Below, in pieces: positions 60,055 to 64,000 of a stretch of DNA of 64,000 nucleotides. Each line of letters opens with the position of its first letter. Within the stretch, counting starts at the first letter, position 1. A program made the translations under genes and the position numbers. Under the pieces are notes generated by a model. It worked only from the letters and a program-made list of their open reading frames with translations. It was not told where the DNA came from and ran no database searches. The stretch is from Gammaproteobacteria bacterium (GTDB lineage Bacteria > Pseudomonadota > Gammaproteobacteria > Steroidobacterales > GCA-2729495): positions 1 through 64,000 of the forward strand of contig JAHDYM010000004.1 of NCBI GenBank assembly GCA_023383705.1, in the 5' to 3' direction.

Positions 60055-60632
60055 GGGTCTGCGGTCCGTTTGTGCTGGATGAAGTTGCGCAAGGCGATCA
60101 GTCCCGCCAGTGCGAAGAAGCCGCCGGGCGGCAGGCTGGCGACCAGCAGGCCGTTGCCCAGCAGTTCGCGCACGGTGCCGAGAGCGGCAAGAACCAGCAG
60201 GAAGCCGAGCCCGTGGCCGAGTCCGTCCAGCAGCGAAGGCAGCAGCGGATTGCGGCTGGCGAAGGCCTCGGCGCGGCTGAGGATCACGCAGTTGGTGACG
60301 ATCAGCGGGATGAACAGGCCGATTTCGCCGTACAGCTCGAACCACCAGGCCTTGAAGAGCAGGTCGACGCTGGTGACGAAGGCCGCGATGATCAGCACCA
60401 GGGCCGGTAGCCGCACGCGGGCATCGATCCAGTGGCGCGTGAGCGAGACCAGGGCATTGGTCGCACAGACCACCAGCAGCGTGGCGATGCCGAGCGCCAG
60501 TCCGGCCACCAGCGTGCGGCTGACCGCCAGCAGCGGGCACAGGCCGAGCAGCTGGGCCATGCCCGGGCTGTTCGACCAGATGCCGCTGAGAAATATCTCG
60601 CGATGGCTGCCTGTGGATGCCGGTACCGTCAT
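60051..60632 (-). CDS. rsxE: electron transport complex subunit RsxE/RnfE
   Basis: An inner-membrane subunit of the Rnf/Rsx complex that moves electrons between NADH and ferredoxin with ion translocation. In enterics it also keeps SoxR reduced. About six hydrophobic helices; typical stretches are LLGLCPLLAVS, TNALVSL and FIPLIVTNCVILSRAEAFAS. It has 193 aa. It starts 21 bp after the rsxG stop. Confidence 0.95.
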   Translation of the reverse strand: MTVPASTGSHREIFLSGIWSNSPGMAQLLGLCPLLAVSRTLVAGLALGIATLLVVCATNALVSLTRHWIDARVRLPALVLIIAAFVTSVDLLFKAWWFELYGEIGLFIPLIVTNCVILSRAEAFASRNPLLPSLLDGLGHGLGFLLVLAALGTVRELLGNGLLVASLPPGGFFALAGLIALRNFIQHKRTADP

Positions 60633-60653
60633 GCTGGCGAAAACGTCCTCGAC

Positions 60654-61325
60654 TCAATCCCCGCTGGTAGCCGCCGGGCTGCCGGCGGGTATCGCGAAGA
60701 TATCTTCGCGATGCCGGCGGAAGTATTGCATGGCGCGACGCGTGGCGGCGACGACGGCCCGGCTGCTGATCGTGGCGCCGGTGATCGCATCGATGTCGCC
60801 GCCGTCCTTGCGCAGGCGCCAGCGGGATTCTTCCGGCTCGCCGAGCGAGCGGCCGTCGAAGCTGCCGATCCACGCCGACTTGTCGGCCTCGATCACGTCA
60901 CCGATGCCGGGCGTTTCGCTGTGGCTGGTCACGCGCACGCCGAGGATCCGTCCGTCGATCGTCACCGCGACCAGCAAGCGGATCTGGCCCGAGTAGCCGT
61001 CCGGCGCCAGGCTGGTGAGTACCGCGGCGACGGGCTTGCCAGCGCGGCGTGCACGCCAGATCTGCCGGGGCTCGTCGTCCGGCAGCGCCAGCCGGATCAT
61101 GTCGCGGTGTGGCTCGTTGTCGTAGAGCGCAGCGGGCAGGACCGCTGACAGCTCGACCAGCACGCGCCGGGCCTCGTTGTCGGCGATGCGCTCGCGGGCG
61201 GAATCCCAGGCCAGTCCGACCACCAGTCCGGCCGCGGCGGCGAAGCCCGCCAGGCTGGCGACGGCCTGCCAGCCGGGGCGATTCGCCCGCACCGGCATGC
61301 CGAGTTCCTGTTCCTGCCCGGCCAT
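60654..61325 (-). CDS. rsxG: electron transport complex subunit RsxG/RnfG
   Basis: A membrane-anchored flavin subunit. One N-terminal helix (~20-42) is followed by a periplasmic FMN-binding domain with HSETPGIGD, and with DAITGATISSRAVV in which the Thr of the (S/T)GAT motif is expected to bind FMN covalently. It has 223 aa. ATG 61325 shares one base with the rsxD stop. Flavin attachment would need ApbE, not seen here. Confidence 0.94.
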   Translation of the reverse strand: MAGQEQELGMPVRANRPGWQAVASLAGFAAAAGLVVGLAWDSARERIADNEARRVLVELSAVLPAALYDNEPHRDMIRLALPDDEPRQIWRARRAGKPVAAVLTSLAPDGYSGQIRLLVAVTIDGRILGVRVTSHSETPGIGDVIEADKSAWIGSFDGRSLGEPEESRWRLRKDGGDIDAITGATISSRAVVAATRRAMQYFRRHREDIFAIPAGSPAATSGD

Positions 61326-62365
61326 CAGCCGGGCCAGCCGTAGATGCGCGGGCGGGTCCAGCGCTCGATCAGCGGTACCGCCATGTTCATCAGCAACACG
61401 GCAAAGGCGATGCCATCGGCGTAGCTGCCCCAGCTGCGAATGACGTAGGTGAGCACGCCGATACCGCCACCATAGATGAGCCGGCCGCGCGCGGTGGTCG
61501 GCGAGGAAACCGGATCGGTGGCGACGAAGAAGGCGCCGAGCATCGCGCCGCCGCTGAACAGATGCATGCCCGGCGAGGCATGGATCTCCGGATCCATCAG
61601 CCAGAACAGGCTCGCCATGCCGAGGAGTCCGCCCAGCACGCCGGCCGGCGTATGCCAGCGGATGATGCCCAGCCACAGCAGCACAGCGCCGCCGATCGCC
61701 ACGAAGTTGTTGACCCACTCCCAGCCGGCCCCGCCGAAATCGCCGAATACCGGATGCATGCGGATCTCGTCCATGGTGCGCATCGCGCCGAGCCCTTCGC
61801 GGACGCGGTCGAGCGTGGTCGCCCGCGTGACGGCATCCAGCGTCAGTGCGTCGGGGAACCGGCCGGTCAGCCCGTACTGCAGCGTCGCGCCGATGCCGGG
61901 CCGCTGATAGTCGAGGTCGCCGATATCGGGAGGCGGCCAGCCGGTCATCAGGTCGGGAAAAGACACCAGTACCAGCACGTAGCCCGCCATCGCCGGATTG
62001 AAGAGGTTGTAGCCGAGCCCGCCATAGGCGTGCTTGACCAGGCCGATCGCGAACACCATGCCGGTGGCCGTCACCCACCACGGACAGAGCGGCGGCAGCG
62101 CGAAGGCAAACAGCAGGGCGGCGACCAGCGCGCTGCCATCGCCGAGGCTCGCGGCAACCGGCTTGTGCCGCAGCCGCAGCGCCAGCGCCTCGGTGCCCAG
62201 CGCGGCCAGACTCGCCACCGCGATGTTGAACAGGATCCCCGGGCCGTAAAACCATGCGCTCACGCCGACAGCCGGCAGCAGTGCGAGGATCACCACGCGC
62301 ATCATGCCCGCCACGCTCGACGGCGCTTGCCACTGCGGCGGCTGTGCGGTTTCGAAACGCATCAT
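61325..62365 (-). CDS. rsxD: electron transport complex subunit RsxD/RnfD
   Basis: A polytopic membrane subunit of the NqrB/RnfD family with covalently bound FMN. Around ten hydrophobic segments. VTRATTLDRV (~185) is the region corresponding to the flavinylation motif. FNPAMAGYVLVL and FSGGAMLGAFFVATDPVSSP are conserved. It has 346 aa. The ATG overlaps the rsxC stop in ATGA. Confidence 0.95.
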   Translation of the reverse strand: MMRFETAQPPQWQAPSSVAGMMRVVILALLPAVGVSAWFYGPGILFNIAVASLAALGTEALALRLRHKPVAASLGDGSALVAALLFAFALPPLCPWWVTATGMVFAIGLVKHAYGGLGYNLFNPAMAGYVLVLVSFPDLMTGWPPPDIGDLDYQRPGIGATLQYGLTGRFPDALTLDAVTRATTLDRVREGLGAMRTMDEIRMHPVFGDFGGAGWEWVNNFVAIGGAVLLWLGIIRWHTPAGVLGGLLGMASLFWLMDPEIHASPGMHLFSGGAMLGAFFVATDPVSSPTTARGRLIYGGGIGVLTYVIRSWGSYADGIAFAVLLMNMAVPLIERWTRPRIYGWPG

Positions 62366-63903
62366 TCGGCCTTGTCGTTGTCCGGCGCCTTGCCGCGCTG
62401 CCGGCTGCGGGCCAGCAGGGCATCGAGTGCCGAGGGCCCCACCGGGGTGTCCTGCTGTTCGGCACTGTTACGCGCCAGTCGTTGCGTGCGGGCTTCGAAG
62501 CGTTCGCGCGCAATGCTGGCCCGCTCGCGCGCCAGTCGTGCGCGGCTCGCCATCTGCTTGCCTGCCTGGAAGCGCGTGGCCAGATGGATATGGCTGGGAC
62601 AGCTGTAGTCGCAGGCGCCGCATTCGATGCATTCGCTGACGCCGAGCGCAGCCAGCCGGTCGCTGCTTGCCATGCGTACCGCAGCCAGCAGGTCCTGGGG
62701 CATCAGGCCGGCCGGACAGGCCTCCACGCAGAGTCCGCAGCGTATGCAGGGCTGCTCGGGGGCGGTGTCGCCGAGTTCTGCAGCCGTCGCCGCGATCACG
62801 CAGTTGGTGGCGGCGCTGACCGGCAGCGCATCGTCGGGCAGCGCGATGCCCATCATCGGGCCGCCCATGATCAGTCGCTGCGGATTGCCCGTGTAGCCGC
62901 CGGCCAGTGCAACCAGCTCGGATATCGGCGTGCCGATGCGCGCCTCGATGTTGCGCGGTTGCGCGATGCCGCCGCCGCTGATCGTGATGATGCGCGAGAC
63001 CAGCGGCCGGCCTTCGAGGAAGAAATCCGCCACCGCTGCCGCGGTTGCGACGTTGTGGCAGATCACGCCGATGTCGGCCGGCAGGCCGCCCGCCGGGACC
63101 TCGCGGCCGAATACCAGTTCGATGAGCTGCCGTTCGCCGCCGGCCGGGTATTTGGCCGTGACGGTCGAGATCGCGAGGCGCGGATCGCCGGCCTGGTCGA
63201 GCGCTGCCAGCAGTGCGGCGCGGGCTTCCGGCATGTCGGTCTTGATCGCGATCACGGCGAGTTCGGCACCGAGCGCCTTGCAGAGGATGCGCGCGCCGGC
63301 TACCACCCTCCCGGCGCGTTCGCGCAGCAGCATGTCGTCGCAGCTGATATAGGCCTCACACTCCGCGCCATTAAGCAACAGCCGTGGCTGCTCGCCGGCT
63401 GCCGCCAGTTTCAGCGCGGTCGGAAACAGTGCGCCGCCGAGCCCGACGATGCCGGCGCTGGCGATCTGGCGGCGGAGTTCGGCGGCGGGCAGGGTCTCGG
63501 CATCGGGCCGGGGCGGATAGCCGTCCCACCACGGTTCGCTCTCACACGATTCGCTCCGGGCACGCTCGATCACGATGCAGGGCAGGGGCTGGGCACTGCC
63601 GGCAACCGGGTAGGTGCCGATGGCCGCGATGCGACCGGCGATGCTGGCATGGATGGCCGGGTGGCCCGGACTTCCGGGCGCTGCGAGCGGTTCGCCACAA
63701 CGCACGACCTGGCCGCAGACCACCAGCGGCGATGCGCCCGGCTGTGTGCTGGTCTGTGCGCTGTTGCCGAGCGGGATCGTCACGCGCGCCGGCGGCGGTG
63801 CCGCGAGTATCGGCATCTGCGTGGCCAGCGACTTGCGCCGGGGCGTGCGCACGCCCCAGGCCGGACGGCGTGGCTGCGCCTGCCAGGTCGTCGGCCCGCT
63901 CAT
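62362..63903 (-). CDS. rsxC: electron transport complex subunit RsxC/RnfC
   Basis: A peripheral NADH/FMN and iron-sulfur subunit. It shows the Nqo1-like GLGGALFPTALKL and LLLNGAECEAYISCDD, then two 4Fe-4S clusters CIRCGLCVEACP and CIECGACDYSCP. At 513 aa from ATG 63903 it lacks the long Ala/Lys-rich repeat tail of the ~740-aa E. coli protein and has only a ~90-residue charged tail. The start overlaps the rsxB stop (ATGA). Confidence 0.94.
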   Translation of the reverse strand: MSGPTTWQAQPRRPAWGVRTPRRKSLATQMPILAAPPPARVTIPLGNSAQTSTQPGASPLVVCGQVVRCGEPLAAPGSPGHPAIHASIAGRIAAIGTYPVAGSAQPLPCIVIERARSESCESEPWWDGYPPRPDAETLPAAELRRQIASAGIVGLGGALFPTALKLAAAGEQPRLLLNGAECEAYISCDDMLLRERAGRVVAGARILCKALGAELAVIAIKTDMPEARAALLAALDQAGDPRLAISTVTAKYPAGGERQLIELVFGREVPAGGLPADIGVICHNVATAAAVADFFLEGRPLVSRIITISGGGIAQPRNIEARIGTPISELVALAGGYTGNPQRLIMGGPMMGIALPDDALPVSAATNCVIAATAAELGDTAPEQPCIRCGLCVEACPAGLMPQDLLAAVRMASSDRLAALGVSECIECGACDYSCPSHIHLATRFQAGKQMASRARLARERASIARERFEARTQRLARNSAEQQDTPVGPSALDALLARSRQRGKAPDNDKAE

Positions 63904-64000
63904 GCCGGCACCCGCGCCGGGAGCGGCGAGCTTCCGGTCTCGAGCCGGATGCAATCGACCGGGCAGACCGGGATGCAGAGCTCGCAGCCGGTGCAATCGG
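63900..64000 (-). CDS. rsxB: electron transport complex subunit RsxB/RnfB, C-terminal end only
   Basis: The last 32 codons before the stop encode DCTGCELCIPVCPVDCIRLE, a 4Fe-4S ferredoxin motif (C-X2-C-X2-C-X3-C plus a further Cys), followed by a short Pro/Ala tail. Position directly before rsxC fits RsxB. The 5' part lies beyond the window edge. Confidence 0.85.
   Translation of the reverse strand, partial: DCTGCELCIPVCPVDCIRLETGSSPLPARVPA

Overview
The window is chromosomal DNA of a GC-rich gammaproteobacterium. The gene orders map-glnD-dapD facing rpsB-tsf-pyrH-frr, uppS-cdsA-rseP-bamA-skp-lpxD-lpxA-lpxB-rnhB-dnaE-accA-tilS-pyrG-kdsA-eno-ftsB, and rsxBCDGE-nth are all gammaproteobacterial. 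A GTP-type PEP carboxykinase, a homodimeric pyruvate dehydrogenase with a lipoyl domain fused to its E3, and the PrsK/PrsR pair of PEP-CTERM/exosortase systems point towards the Xanthomonadales/Nevskiales/Steroidobacterales/Chromatiales side rather than the enterics. That placement is inference; no rRNA is present. Genes are tightly packed, often with 1-4 bp start/stop overlaps, and I see no prophage, insertion sequence, CRISPR array or pseudogene.

Layout. 1-4.8 kb: 3' part of tRNA-Glu, prsK-prsR, and convergent galE. 4.8-12 kb: dusA, a methyltransferase, a cyclase-FHA fusion, pckG divergent from tsaB-dsbB, then dapE. 12-16.4 kb (minus): map-glnD-dapD-dapE. 16.4-40.8 kb (plus): the ribosomal/translation, envelope and lipid A supercluster from rpsB to ftsB, closing with an enoyl-CoA isomerase-like gene. 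40.8-49 kb: an MBL-fold hydrolase divergent from a GAF-PAS-PAS-GGDEF-EAL protein, then a minus-strand run pepA-like, rnt, urate-oxidase-N membrane protein, nadC, DTW-domain gene. 49-54.8 kb: aceE-aceF-lpd. 54.9-58 kb: an exported protein resembling ferrochelatases, divergent from a membrane LytTR regulator. 58-64 kb (minus): rsxB(partial)-rsxC-rsxD-rsxG-rsxE-nth-FGGY kinase.

How the genes work together. The central block couples translation (S2, EF-Ts, RRF), UMP/CTP supply (PyrH, PyrG), undecaprenyl and phospholipid precursors (UppS, CdsA), envelope assembly (RseP, BamA, Skp) and lipid A/Kdo (LpxD, LpxA, LpxB, KdsA). Three genes normally embedded in this block are absent from their usual positions: dxr, fabZ and ispD. 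Two of these are MEP-pathway genes, so the source of isoprenoid precursors is a real question for this organism.

Least ordinary items: (i) the exported ferrochelatase-superfamily-like protein with its divergent membrane LytTR regulator and a perfect 16-bp palindrome between them; (ii) a class III cyclase domain that has lost the Asn/Arg transition-state pair and is fused to an FHA domain; (iii) a REP-like GTAG hairpin filling the nadC/DTW gap and supplying the nadC stop codon; (iv) the dxr/fabZ/ispD gaps.
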